The notes beneath the pieces are model-generated. The model made no database searches. It was not told where the DNA came from and saw only the letters and a list, made by a program, of their open reading frames with translations. From the IMG/VR virus record IMGVR_UViG_3300037247_000810, positions 1-64,000 of that record: a stretch of 64,000 nt of DNA, one strand, 5' to 3'. The stretch comes from a virus. The position numbers and the translations under genes are program-made. This document shows, piece by piece, positions 1 to 8,136 of the stretch (its first letter is position 1; each line of letters opens with the position of its first letter).

Positions 1-22
1 CGGTGCGCTCTTGTAGTCCCAT
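1..22 (-). CDS. start of a gene running off the left edge
   Basis: Only the first seven codons (MGLQERT) lie inside the window. The ATG at 22-20 directly follows the stop codon of the preceding gene (TAGATG) and has a strong GGAAGGGAGGG site 7 bases before it, so a gene start is well supported. The product cannot be named from seven residues. Confidence 0.6.
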
Positions 23-490
23 CTAATTACCCTCCCTTCCAACTGCGGCCATTTCGGCCCGATCCCGATTGTTCACGGCAATGAGCGCGCTGAGCCGCTG
101 CTCAAGGGCGCGCTTGATGACACCGAGGTATGCGGCATTGCGCCGGGCCTCGATCATCGCCTCCAATGCCTCCTCATAGTCCGACTCGCGGAGAATGCGG
201 CGCGCGATGACGGGCTCCGTCACCTTCTCATCGTCGTCGCGGGCCTCTCGCCGGAGCCGGTCGTCCGCTTCGGCTTCAATGCGATCCAACCGCCGCTTCT
301 TGGTCAGCAGGATCACATCCGCCTCCTCCGAGAGCACCGACCAGTAAGAGTAGAGCGATGGCTGCTCGGTAAGCTGTTCGATGACGTGCGTCGGATCGAC
401 CTTGAGGGCGGCGTAGGCTTCGTCCAGGTCGAACGGCACGCCATCGACCGTAATCTCGCCCTCGACCGGCAGGTTCTTAGGCGCTGGCAT
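23..490 (-). CDS. UvsY-like recombination mediator (candidate)
   Basis: 155 residues, mostly charged helices. The order of features recalls T4 UvsY, which loads the UvsX recombinase on single-stranded DNA: a short acidic N-terminal part, a motif around LYSYWSVL, a long basic/acidic helix, and a final helix ending in LSALIAVNNRDRAEM that resembles the UvsY end with its NNR. The ATG at 490 is chosen because GGAGG lies 6 bases upstream; a start at 514 lacks such a site. It overlaps the stop of the diphosphohydrolase gene by 14 bases, so the two are translationally linked. The assignment is family-pattern inference; a plain hypothetical coiled-coil protein is the alternative. Confidence 0.45.
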   Translation of the reverse strand: MPAPKNLPVEGEITVDGVPFDLDEAYAALKVDPTHVIEQLTEQPSLYSYWSVLSEEADVILLTKKRRLDRIEAEADDRLRREARDDDEKVTEPVIARRILRESDYEEALEAMIEARRNAAYLGVIKRALEQRLSALIAVNNRDRAEMAAVGREGN

Positions 491-956
491 CGAAGTCCTC
501 CGGGTCGTCGGCAATCGTGTAGTGATGCGGATTCAGGTGCGCATACTTGTCCCTCAGGCGCTCCACTTCCGGCGTCAGGCGCGCCAAGCACTCCTGGTAG
601 CCGCCCCGGATCATGCGGTCGTCCCGCAGCTTACCAGCCTCGATAGCGTCCACAATAATGGCCAGGCAAGCCAGCGCGTGCGCCAATGGGTGGAGTCCGC
701 TGTCGGGGTCGACGTCGACGCCCTCGAACCAAGCGTCGATGTGCCGCCGAGCGGCGTCGTAGTAGATCGAAGAGCGGACGCCGATGGCCCGATAGTTGGA
801 GCGGCCGTACTGGAGTGCGCCCGATAGCATCCCCATCACGCCGTAAATGGTCGCGGTGTTGGGCCATACGTGCAGCGGCACCTTCCTAGAACCGATGGCG
901 TCCTTCGGGTTCGTCGGCTTCGTCTCCGGGCTGTATGAACAGTTGCCGCAGGTCAA
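477..956 (-). CDS. dATP/dGTP diphosphohydrolase-like protein
   Basis: 159 residues. The protein starts with NPKDAIGSRKVPLHVWP, continues with GALQYGRSNYRAIGVRSSIY and DAARRHIDAWFEGVDVDPDSG, and has HPLAHALACLAIIVDA near residue 95. This string of motifs is typical of the phage dATP/dGTP diphosphohydrolase N-terminal family, an all-helical MazG-like fold that removes pyrophosphate from purine dNTPs. The acidic residues of DAARRHIDAW and DVDPDSG are probably the metal ligands. Expected role: reshaping the dNTP pool. It is followed by a HAD nucleotidase, which fits. No PurZ-like gene is seen, so a 2-aminoadenine pathway is not supported here. Confidence 0.7.
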   Translation of the reverse strand: MTCGNCSYSPETKPTNPKDAIGSRKVPLHVWPNTATIYGVMGMLSGALQYGRSNYRAIGVRSSIYYDAARRHIDAWFEGVDVDPDSGLHPLAHALACLAIIVDAIEAGKLRDDRMIRGGYQECLARLTPEVERLRDKYAHLNPHHYTIADDPEDFDASA

Positions 957-961
957 AACGG

Positions 962-1627
962 CTACCTCCCCGTCAGCAGCGTGATATATTCGGCAATGGA
1001 GTCAACCTCCTCGACCCCATAGGCACCAGCGTTCGTCATATAGTCGGCGTCCGGCTCGTCGGGGTGGAGAAGGAAGAATCGCTGGTTCCAGGGCCGCTGT
1101 AGCAAGAACACCTTCGCCCGGCTCTGGAGCGCGATGCTCGTGACATGGGCCACCGCGTCGTCCAAGTGGAAGCGGATGTCCTTCTCGCGGATGACGCCCG
1201 CCTTGTCCGGCGTCAGGATCACATGGGCCGTGTCGGCGGGCAACGCATTACGGGCGAGCCACGCCAGCGTGATCTCCGTTAGCTCCGCCGTGTGCTGCTC
1301 CCCGAAGCTATGGCCCCCGAAGAAGGAGCGGGCGCTGACCCAGAACAATTCGTAGCCCTGAGCAGCGGCGTGCTGGATGGCACGATGATCCTCCGGCCCC
1401 ACCAAGCAGCCCAGACCGCCGAAAAACTCCTCCAGGTTGTCACTGATGTACTGACGCAGCACCCGGTTGATGGCCTGCATACGCTCCTGCATAAAGGCAT
1501 CCAACGCAGCGGGCTCCAAGCCCACTGGCTGCGTGATCTTACGGATACCGAGCTTCTTCGCGGCCTCGGCGCGGGCGGCGAAGTAGTCCGCGACCACGCC
1601 GTCGATGTCAAGTGAAAAGCGTGCCAT
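962..1627 (-). CDS. HAD-family 5'(3')-deoxyribonucleotidase-like phosphatase
   Basis: 221 residues. Motif I of the HAD superfamily is at the very start (SLDIDGVVADY, residues 5-15), with the nucleophile and the acid/base aspartates. Motif II serine is in LFWVSAR near residue 97, and motif IV is FHLDDAVAHV near residue 153. Size and motifs fit small cytosolic nucleotidases that dephosphorylate dNMPs. The neighbouring diphosphohydrolase would make its substrate. The start overlaps the end of the upstream gene by 20 bases. The substrate is inferred. Confidence 0.7.
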   Translation of the reverse strand: MARFSLDIDGVVADYFAARAEAAKKLGIRKITQPVGLEPAALDAFMQERMQAINRVLRQYISDNLEEFFGGLGCLVGPEDHRAIQHAAAQGYELFWVSARSFFGGHSFGEQHTAELTEITLAWLARNALPADTAHVILTPDKAGVIREKDIRFHLDDAVAHVTSIALQSRAKVFLLQRPWNQRFFLLHPDEPDADYMTNAGAYGVEEVDSIAEYITLLTGR

Positions 1628-1913
1628 CTGGTTTGACCCCCTTCTGCTGGCGGCTGCGTAAGAAGAAACGCCAGCACTTCACTATAATGTTACGGACTCC
1701 CCTCGTTTCAGTCAAGAACCGCTCGGCTTTTCGGCCCGCTTCTTCGGGGTCGTGGGCGGCAATTCGATTGACCCAGCACTGGACGCGGAGCGTTCCCTCG
1801 ACACTCTCCCCCGGCGGGGTGCCGGACGGGTCGTGCTCACAGAGTACATCGAAGAACACGGCCTGGTCAGGGGCGGGATGGAGAATGATGTTTGGGGTGT
1901 CCACGCTTTCCAC
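1608..1913 (-). CDS. hypothetical protein
   Basis: 101 residues, not recognised. The N-terminal half is beta-rich (IILHPAPDQAVFFDVLCEHD), then a helical stretch DPEEAGRKAERFLTETRG and a strand RNIIVKCWRFF. The pattern strand-helix-strand could be a small alpha/beta fold. It overlaps the nucleotidase start by 20 bases and so belongs to the same transcript. It is the first gene after the 156-base gap at 1914-2069, in which I see no gene and no convincing promoter. Confidence 0.55.
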   Translation of the reverse strand: MESVDTPNIILHPAPDQAVFFDVLCEHDPSGTPPGESVEGTLRVQCWVNRIAAHDPEEAGRKAERFLTETRGVRNIIVKCWRFFLRSRQQKGVKPDGTLFT

Positions 1914-2069
1914 CTTACAGGGCCTCGCCCTCGCAGGTCAAGGGCTTTCGGGGTATTTCCGGGATGTTGAAGATGTTGATCGGTTGATGGGGGGGCCTAT
2001 ACGCACGTTAGGGGGGAATATCTGGGAAGAGAAGAGTGAGTTATAGATACGAGACCCCCCGCAACATGA

Positions 2070-2402
2070 TCAACAGTGATCAACAATCGAGTAACGTTCG
2101 CGGATAAGAGCACTCCTTGCCGCCACGAGGCCGTTCCGCTTGATCTCCTCATAGACTTCCCAGACCAGTGGCGTGTCCTGGAACCACTCACCGTGGAGGC
2201 GGAGACGGCGGAGGCGTCCGTGGATAAGCCGCTCCATCCAATGTGCCGTCTTGGAGCCGTCAGCCACGATGGTGCCCACAACTGCCAACTTGTAGGGCGA
2301 AGCCACCTGGAGATCACGGAGCCGCGATTTGATCTCACTGGTCGCCCCGATCTTGACCGGCCCGTCCTTCGTTGCCCACTGAACAAAGTATACGACCCAC
2401 AT
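2070..2402 (-). CDS. GIY-YIG-like nuclease (T5orf172/Mug113 type)
   Basis: 110 residues. The N-terminal part VYFVQ followed by GPVKIGATSEIKSRLRDLQVASPYKL and the later ERLIHGRLRRLRLHGEWF is the signature of the T5orf172/Mug113 branch of the GIY-YIG nucleases: YFVQ and KIGAT stand for GIY and YIG, the arginine in SRL is the conserved one, and the glutamate of ERLIH is the metal ligand. Such proteins act as homing endonucleases or repair nucleases. It lies 3 bases downstream of the primase-helicase stop, in the same transcript. Confidence 0.75.
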   Translation of the reverse strand: MWVVYFVQWATKDGPVKIGATSEIKSRLRDLQVASPYKLAVVGTIVADGSKTAHWMERLIHGRLRRLRLHGEWFQDTPLVWEVYEEIKRNGLVAARSALIRERYSIVDHC

Positions 2403-2405
2403 AGC

Positions 2406-4730
2406 TCACTCCGCGAGGATATAGCCCCTCGCCACGTTCTGAACAACCCCCAGTGACTCCATCGCGTCGAGGATAATCTTCAACTGCGGGGTCGGCACGC
2501 GACGGAAGTGCTGTTGGAGATCACGCTTCTTGATGGGCTGCTGCTGGGCGATGTAGTCCTTGATTTGTTCCTGCCATCGCGCCTGCTTTTCTTCGATGAG
2601 TTGGCCCATCAGCCCCCGCGTCACGCTCTCGGCATAGCGGGCCGCCTTCCAACCCAGATCGATGTCTTCTTCAACGATGGTGTTGCGATGGCCCTCAGTC
2701 ATGAGAGCATAAATCAGGGCGAATTTCATAGCGTACTCCGGCACCCGCTCGGTAGCCGCAATCTCCTGCTCGTCGCTGCCCTCACGTCGCCCTTCCATCC
2801 ACGCGAGGTAGTTTTCGTCCCAGACCTCCTCCGCATCCGAGGCCAGGGCAAACTCGACGTTATACGTCTTGCCGTCCTCTCCCGCCACGGCCTCGAAGGC
2901 GTCACGGATGTGCTCAACGACCTTCGCCCACATTTTCGGCGCAGGCGGCCGGGTGCGCGGCAGTGGCTCGACTTGATAACCATCCACGAACAAGATACGG
3001 TTGCCGAAGCCGCTCGTCCACTCGATCTCGTCGAAGTGCTGGCTGAGCTTGCTAAGCGTGCTGTCGGAGAGGATGCTGGTACAGGAGTTGACGAGTACCA
3101 GCGGCCGCTTGCGTGTGCGGAGCCGGATGTCTTTCGGACAGTCGAAGGCGGTGAGCAGGTGCGGGATGAACCCCGCGCCGCCGCCTCCGGCGGTGGCCTT
3201 TGACAGCAGGCGGCAGAACTCGTCCTGGTGGATCAATAGACGGCGCTCCGGCTTGAGCATCAAGTCCTCTTCGTCAAGTTCGTGGCCGTCCGCCGTCTTC
3301 TCCTTCCAACCCATCATCACCTTGACGGCATCGTGCTCGTCCTGGCCCTCGGCGTCGGCGAACACGGCTGCCTCTAGCAGCCCCTCAGCGCTGCCCATTG
3401 CCTGTTCGATGGTCAATCGTGTACCAGGGAGCCGATCAATGTCCTCCTTGTCGTACAGCGCCTCCACAAGTTCGATGGCCCGTGAGTTGGCGGTGGACTT
3501 GAAGCTCGCGGTCGGGCCAATGAGTACGGTGTACTGGTTGGGGTATAGGCGGCGGCTCTGGTAGATGTAAGCGCGGCGGCCGAACACGGCCCCGATCACG
3601 TTCATCAGGGCAAAGAAATGGTACTCGCCGCAGGCGGCGGTGTTCAAGCGCAGCGACTCGCGGTAGTCCTCCCACGGCTGCACCCAACACTCCTTCGGCA
3701 GACCGGCCGGGTCGTGGTTCCGCCGCGTGCGCTCCGCCTGCTTCTTGTCGCGGGCGGGCACATCCTCGGCGGGCCAGACCCGCTTCTCGGTCTGATCTAG
3801 CGCCTGCTCGAAGGCATCCGAGTCACCCTCGACGCGCCGCCACAAGTCGGTCAGGTCGCCGCCTTTGCCCAGGTCTTCGGGTAGTTGAATCGTTGTGACC
3901 GCGAGGCCCGCCTGCGCCAACTCGATAGCCAGCTTTTCGGTCGCGTCCGCGCCGGTCGGGTCAACGTCGTAGATGACATAGACCTCTTTGATGCCTGCCT
4001 CGGTTAGCTTATTGATGGCGCGCTGGTTGGGCATATTGCCCTCGCCCGCCAAGAAGCTAATGGCCGGGAAGCCCGCACGGGTCATGATCCAAACGTCCGG
4101 CGCGCCCGCGCAGACGTACACCAACTTCTCGCGGGGTAGCTTGGGGATAACGCGCTGCAAGTTGTAGACGAGGCTCTGGCTCTTGACGCCGGACTCCGAG
4201 AGCTTTGGCTCCCAATGGTACTTAGGCCGCGAGGTAATGTTCTTGTCGTACCATGCGCCCCGCTTGATCTGTTCATGTCGCTGGCGCTTCTTGAGGCCGT
4301 CGATCTCGTAGTCAATCTCGATGTCGGGGTCGACTTCGGGGTCGTCCACGGGGATGCTGTAGCCGCCCGCGCCCGGCCCGATGCCGAACGTTTCAATGAG
4401 CCAGTCACGGGGCAGCAGCCGTCGCTCGGCCAGATCGCCCACCACATCCTTCGGCCGCTTTCCACGACGGCGGATGCTGGTGCGGTCAAGAATGAAGTCC
4501 TCCAGGCTGTTCAGGTTCGTGACCGCGCTCATGGGCGAGCAGGACGCCATACACTTGACGCCACCCTGTTCGGGGTTCACGCGCAGGGACGGCGTATCGT
4601 CATCATGCCCTGGGCAGTGGATACTGATCCAGCCATCCTCGCTCGGATCGAGGTCACAGCCATCGAGCACGGCGGGACGCAGCGCCAGGATGCTCTCCCA
4701 GACCAGCGGCCAGGGCGGGAGCTTTGCCAA
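2406..4730 (-). CDS. primase-helicase (zinc finger, TOPRIM-like, DUF3987-type ATPase)
   Basis: 774 residues in three parts. Residues 30-65 carry a CHC2-like zinc finger (CPGHDDDTPSLRV then CMASC). Residues 205-300 look like a TOPRIM fold (LVYVCAGAPDVW, later VYVIYDVDPTGADATEK with the DxD motif). Residues 350-700 form a DUF3987-type helicase with Walker A GPTASFKST and an acidic strand LLIHQDEF. The protein should prime and unwind DNA at the phage fork. The start is TTG, directly behind the upstream stop (TAATTG), with AAGGAGG 8 bases upstream. The TOPRIM glutamate, usually in an EG pair, is alanine here (CAGAP), so primase activity is uncertain. Confidence 0.85.
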   Translation of the reverse strand: MAKLPPWPLVWESILALRPAVLDGCDLDPSEDGWISIHCPGHDDDTPSLRVNPEQGGVKCMASCSPMSAVTNLNSLEDFILDRTSIRRRGKRPKDVVGDLAERRLLPRDWLIETFGIGPGAGGYSIPVDDPEVDPDIEIDYEIDGLKKRQRHEQIKRGAWYDKNITSRPKYHWEPKLSESGVKSQSLVYNLQRVIPKLPREKLVYVCAGAPDVWIMTRAGFPAISFLAGEGNMPNQRAINKLTEAGIKEVYVIYDVDPTGADATEKLAIELAQAGLAVTTIQLPEDLGKGGDLTDLWRRVEGDSDAFEQALDQTEKRVWPAEDVPARDKKQAERTRRNHDPAGLPKECWVQPWEDYRESLRLNTAACGEYHFFALMNVIGAVFGRRAYIYQSRRLYPNQYTVLIGPTASFKSTANSRAIELVEALYDKEDIDRLPGTRLTIEQAMGSAEGLLEAAVFADAEGQDEHDAVKVMMGWKEKTADGHELDEEDLMLKPERRLLIHQDEFCRLLSKATAGGGGAGFIPHLLTAFDCPKDIRLRTRKRPLVLVNSCTSILSDSTLSKLSQHFDEIEWTSGFGNRILFVDGYQVEPLPRTRPPAPKMWAKVVEHIRDAFEAVAGEDGKTYNVEFALASDAEEVWDENYLAWMEGRREGSDEQEIAATERVPEYAMKFALIYALMTEGHRNTIVEEDIDLGWKAARYAESVTRGLMGQLIEEKQARWQEQIKDYIAQQQPIKKRDLQQHFRRVPTPQLKIILDAMESLGVVQNVARGYILAE

Positions 4731-4922
4731 TTAGTCGGCCTCCTTCAGCGCAGCGCGGGGCCTGTCCCGTGTGTGGTAATTCGTCGCTGGGCAGTCCAGT
4801 ATCTCGTCCTCAAGCGCCTTCACCTCGGCCGCTAGGGCGGTGATGCGCTTGTAGGCAACAGCGTCATAGGGCGGCTGGTATAGATGCTCAGGATGATGGG
4901 GGACTTCCGCACTCGTACCCAT
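4731..4922 (-). CDS. hypothetical protein
   Basis: 63 residues, one predicted helix (YKRITALAAEVKALEDEILDC) that could form a coiled coil. Not recognised. The ATG at 4922 is chosen because it overlaps the stop of the upstream gene (TAATG) and follows GAGGAG; it ends right before the TTG start of the primase-helicase. The tight overlaps at both ends support a real gene translated together with its neighbours. Confidence 0.6.
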   Translation of the reverse strand: MGTSAEVPHHPEHLYQPPYDAVAYKRITALAAEVKALEDEILDCPATNYHTRDRPRAALKEAD

Positions 4923-5224
4923 TACTCCTCCTCGTGCTCCTCGCAATCGTCGATGCCTGTGTGGATGCAGACGTGAACATCGTGAGCTACTACGTCCAGG
5001 TCGAGATCGCTACCTTCGGGATTGCCCGTGACGGCCTTGACGATGGCATCCTCCGGCGACTCGGCACGCCGGACGAGGATGGTCAGGCGGGTCTCAACGT
5101 CCACCAGGTACTCGTCGCCCCCGGCGGGATCGTCGTGATCGTCGTCGTGCGGCCTCACTGGGAATTGCTCGATAACCGTAGTGCCGGGCGGCCTTGCTGC
5201 GTCTGCGGTCTGGTTGTGGTTCAT
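4922..5224 (-). CDS. hypothetical acidic protein
   Basis: 100 residues, rich in Asp, Glu and His (RPHDDDHDDPAGGDEY; ends DDCEEHEEE). The middle part YLVDVETRLTILVRRAESPEDAIVKAV looks like one strand-helix unit. The ATG at 5224 overlaps the TGA of the methyltransferase (ATGA) and follows GGAGG. No family recognised. Confidence 0.6.
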   Translation of the reverse strand: MNHNQTADAARPPGTTVIEQFPVRPHDDDHDDPAGGDEYLVDVETRLTILVRRAESPEDAIVKAVTGNPEGSDLDLDVVAHDVHVCIHTGIDDCEEHEEE

Positions 5225-6513
5225 GATTTCCTCCCTTTCCCTTTCAAGCGCCGTAGCGCAATTCCACAATACTCTGGACTGAAGTCGATCCCGATGAAGC
5301 CGAAGCCTTCCTTGGTGGCCGCGATCAGCGTTGAGCCGCTACCACAGAACGGGTCGAGCACTACGCCGTTTGGTGGTGTCACTAGGCGGACGAACCATCG
5401 CATCAGAGCAATGGGCTTGACCGTCGGATGATTGTTGCCCTCACCACGCTCCTTCTTCGATACCTTCGCGCGATAGAAGAAGCGGGAAGCGCCACCGAAG
5501 TCCTCGTGCCCCGGCACGCTCTCATAGGGCAGCCCGGCCGCGCCGCCGAATGGCTTCGCGCCGCCCTTCCAACGATTGATCTTACCAGATGACTTACTCT
5601 CGCCGCTCTGCGCGTCGAGTTGTGCGGCCGCTTCCTCGTCTAGCATGACATTGGCGGGCCAGCGGCCTGTGCGTGGTGTGGGATCAATTTGATCCTGGCG
5701 CGCTGTCCGTCCTGATTCCTCCACGGTAGTTTCGCCGGGCCGCTTCGGGAACGCGGAATTCTTCCCGCGACTGTGTGTTGTAATAATCTCATTACCAATC
5801 CGCGTTGCATCAATGTTGAGCGCCCCAGTACCAAATTTGAGCACGTTGGCCGCGACGTTCTTCTCGGTCAGCGGCTTGCGCGCCAGCAGGATTGGTTCGC
5901 AGGCGGGCTTGAGGGCCGTGCCCCAGCCTTCCCATTGCTGCGCCTCCTCGGTCGTCAACTCGACTTGGCCGCCGGTATTGCGGACTTCATCAGGATAGCT
6001 ATCGCCTGCATGATCATATCGACGGCCTACGCCCAGATCGCGGTCGGGTCGACGGGCCTTGCCAGTGGTGCGCAGCTTCTCAACCGCCTGGCCGACATTG
6101 TAGGACTTCGGAAATCCCTGGCCGTGCAGCCAGAGCAGCATCTCGCGTACTTCGAACCCCGCGTCCTCGATGGCGCACCACATTCGATGGTGCGTGCGGG
6201 TGCCGCCAAACACGACCATGTGGCCGCCGGGCTTCAGTACACGCAGGCACGCCTCCCAAGTCTTAGGATTGAAGGCCACGCCCGTCGCATCCCAAGCCAT
6301 ACCCATAAAGCCGCCCGTCTTCGTCCCGTGGCGGCCAGCGGGGCTGTCGGGGTTGTTCGAGCGCCCGCTTCCTTTCCGCGATCCTTGGAGCAGATCGTAG
6401 GGCGGATCGGTGACGATGGTCTCCACGGACTCATCCTCTAGCAACGCGAGGCCGTCCAAGACGTCGCCCTCGATGATGAGGCCGTCCATCTTGTCTAACC
6501 AGTGCTGCTTCAT
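5221..6513 (-). CDS. DNA methyltransferase, DPPY type (N6-adenine or N4-cytosine)
   Basis: 430 residues. Catalytic motif IV is TDPPYDLL near residue 35 and the AdoMet-binding motif I is DPFCGSGSTLIAATKEGFGFIGID near residue 400, so the order is catalytic then binding motif, as in beta-class enzymes. A long insert (about residues 140-350) may hold the target recognition part. No restriction partner is nearby, so the likely role is protecting phage DNA from host restriction. The ATG at 6513 overlaps the stop of the small membrane peptide gene (ATGA). Confidence 0.88.
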   Translation of the reverse strand: MKQHWLDKMDGLIIEGDVLDGLALLEDESVETIVTDPPYDLLQGSRKGSGRSNNPDSPAGRHGTKTGGFMGMAWDATGVAFNPKTWEACLRVLKPGGHMVVFGGTRTHHRMWCAIEDAGFEVREMLLWLHGQGFPKSYNVGQAVEKLRTTGKARRPDRDLGVGRRYDHAGDSYPDEVRNTGGQVELTTEEAQQWEGWGTALKPACEPILLARKPLTEKNVAANVLKFGTGALNIDATRIGNEIITTHSRGKNSAFPKRPGETTVEESGRTARQDQIDPTPRTGRWPANVMLDEEAAAQLDAQSGESKSSGKINRWKGGAKPFGGAAGLPYESVPGHEDFGGASRFFYRAKVSKKERGEGNNHPTVKPIALMRWFVRLVTPPNGVVLDPFCGSGSTLIAATKEGFGFIGIDFSPEYCGIALRRLKGKGRKS

Positions 6514-6614
6514 CGAAGCAGTACCGCGACGATGATGGCAATGACGCAGATCACGTCGATGGCTACGCAAATCGTCATTGCCGTTAGGCACTTGGCAATC
6601 AGATCATAATTCAT
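6510..6614 (-). CDS. 34-residue single-membrane-span peptide
   Basis: A very short gene lying between the two methyltransferases. It overlaps both by ATGA junctions (6612-6614 and 6510-6513), which argues for real translation. Residues 10-33 (LTAMTICVAIDVICVIAIIV and on) are one hydrophobic span. No ribosome-binding site is evident, so it probably relies on translational coupling. Function unknown; small membrane peptides of this kind are common in phages. Confidence 0.55.
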   Translation of the reverse strand: MNYDLIAKCLTAMTICVAIDVICVIAIIVAVLLR

Positions 6615-7366
6615 CCGTACAACTCTCGCATACGCGGCTCTGCCACCTTGTCAATCAACTTCTTGTCGATGTCGACGCCGATGGCGTTGCGGCTTAGCTT
6701 CAAGGCAGCGACCATCGTAGTGCCGGTGCCTACCATTGGATCAAGAACCACGTCGCCCGGTAGCGTGAATAGCTCGATGTAGTGCTCCGCCTCGGCCTGG
6801 GATTGTGTCCAGCCCTCCGGGTGCTGACTCTTGTCCGGTGGCTCGCTGGTGAGCGTGTCGAAGCGCCACCAGCGCGTGTCGTGCAGGCGGCGGCAGGGAT
6901 GTCGACACTCAGCGAAGTTGGTCTCCCGCACTGGCTTCTCCCGGCCCTTCACCTTGCGCGTCTTGCCGGTGTCCGTGCGGCAGTCCTGCTTGCACTCCGG
7001 CGTACACATAACCTCATACTTGCCCTTGACGAAGATGAGCATGGGCTTCCACCGGCTCTTGACCCGCACGGGCCGCATGAGTGCGTTACCCTTCGGCGTG
7101 TGGAGCGAATCCATCCAAACGAACTTCAGGTGGCCGCCCAACTCCTCGATGACCGTCGGCAGATGGTACTGGCCGCTGTACGACACCAGCAGCCCGCCGT
7201 CCACAAGTACGCGGGCCGCTAGCTTGCTCAGTCCGCACCAGAGATCGAGGTATTGGCCCCCATAAGGCGGATCGGTGAAGATCATGTGTACGCTGTCGTC
7301 GGGGATGTGGTCAGCCGTCAGCTTATTGAAGTCCCCGCGATAGAAGTCGTACCAGGGTTTAGTCAT
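6611..7366 (-). CDS. DNA methyltransferase, DPPY type (second)
   Basis: 251 residues. TDPPYGGQYLD near residue 30 is the catalytic motif and DVVLDPMVGTGTTMVAALKLSRNAIGVD near residue 215 binds AdoMet, again beta-class order. A cysteine-rich insert in the middle (CTPECKQDC, later AECRHPC) could bind zinc, which is unusual. The ATG at 7366 is used since it overlaps the upstream stop; the longer reading frame lacks a ribosome-binding site. It is distinct from the neighbouring enzyme, so two recognition sequences are likely. Confidence 0.85.
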   Translation of the reverse strand: MTKPWYDFYRGDFNKLTADHIPDDSVHMIFTDPPYGGQYLDLWCGLSKLAARVLVDGGLLVSYSGQYHLPTVIEELGGHLKFVWMDSLHTPKGNALMRPVRVKSRWKPMLIFVKGKYEVMCTPECKQDCRTDTGKTRKVKGREKPVRETNFAECRHPCRRLHDTRWWRFDTLTSEPPDKSQHPEGWTQSQAEAEHYIELFTLPGDVVLDPMVGTGTTMVAALKLSRNAIGVDIDKKLIDKVAEPRMRELYG

Positions 7367-7994
7367 CGCGCATCTTCGGCAGTGCCACACCACCCTCGTC
7401 TTTCCACTCGCTCACCAGGCGCGGCAGGTGGAATTGGAAGAAGGGGAGCGTGGACGGCTCGTCGGCTCGCCGGTGACGGAAGAACCAGGTGGCGACCTGC
7501 TTCAACGTCTCCAGCGAATACGTGCGCAGCATCTCGTCAATGAGCGCCGTATCCCGGCCCCGACCGCGCTGTGGGCGGGGGTATGGCTCTTCAATATGCC
7601 GCTCGTGTAGCTCACACCAATGGTTGACGAATTCCCAGACCGTGCGCCAGGGCGTCTTAGGTGTACCGACGCGCCTCTCGACTGGCGGCGCGTCGGGATC
7701 GACCTCCGGCACATCGTTCACGGTAATCGTCGGCGGCCGCTCTTCCGCATCAAGCCAGAGGAAGCCGTAGCCCTCTAGCTCCTGGATGACATTGCCGAAG
7801 CGCGTCTTGCTAATGCCCAAGTAGCGGGCGAAGCGGGTGATGCTAACCTCCGTCCCCGCCAGGCGGTCGTCCGCAAGCGCTTCATATACCAGCCCGGCCT
7901 CCCGCGAGACGACATGCTGCCAGTGTTCATGCCAGTGCTCAGGGAGCCGATCTAGCGGCTCGGCGTGTACGATGTTGAAAGTAGTGTCAGGCAT
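7359..7994 (-). CDS. winged-helix DNA-binding protein, possibly replication related
   Basis: 211 residues. Residues 30-80 (GLVYEALADDRLAGTEVSITRFARYLGISKTRFGNVIQELEGYGFLWL) read as a helix-turn-helix with wing, the arrangement seen in phage replication proteins of the O or DnaD type. The C-terminal part (ALIDEMLRTYSLETLKQVATWFFRHR) is helical. Position between methyltransferase and helicase fits replication initiation, but direct evidence is lacking. Confidence 0.5.
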   Translation of the reverse strand: MPDTTFNIVHAEPLDRLPEHWHEHWQHVVSREAGLVYEALADDRLAGTEVSITRFARYLGISKTRFGNVIQELEGYGFLWLDAEERPPTITVNDVPEVDPDAPPVERRVGTPKTPWRTVWEFVNHWCELHERHIEEPYPRPQRGRGRDTALIDEMLRTYSLETLKQVATWFFRHRRADEPSTLPFFQFHLPRLVSEWKDEGGVALPKMRDD

Positions 7995-8112
7995 CTTTCG
8001 GCGGCTCGACCTCGTGCATATCGTCGTAAGTGTTACGCCGTCGGATCAAGGTTCGCGTTGGCCAAATCAGCAACATCAGATGCAGCACAGCATAGCGCGC
8101 GGCCCATTTCAT
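7987..8112 (-). CDS. 41-residue peptide with a membrane-like segment
   Basis: MKWAARYAVLHLMLLIWPTR followed by a basic and then acidic tail. A purine-rich AAGGGGG site stands 5 bases upstream of the ATG, and the end overlaps the next gene start. The N-terminal 18 residues could sit in a membrane. Function unknown. Confidence 0.5.
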   Translation of the reverse strand: MKWAARYAVLHLMLLIWPTRTLIRRRNTYDDMHEVEPPKDA

Positions 8113-8136
8113 ATCGTCCCCCTTCGGCGTTCTTCC

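Noticed and set aside
477-956. Part of a 2-aminoadenine (Z) genome pathway
   Set aside because: The family also occurs in phages with normal DNA, and no PurZ or DatZ-like gene is in the window.
2508-3203. 231-codon plus-strand frame inside the primase-helicase gene
   Set aside because: Antisense to a well-supported gene, without ribosome-binding site or protein-like motifs; typical of GC-rich sequence.
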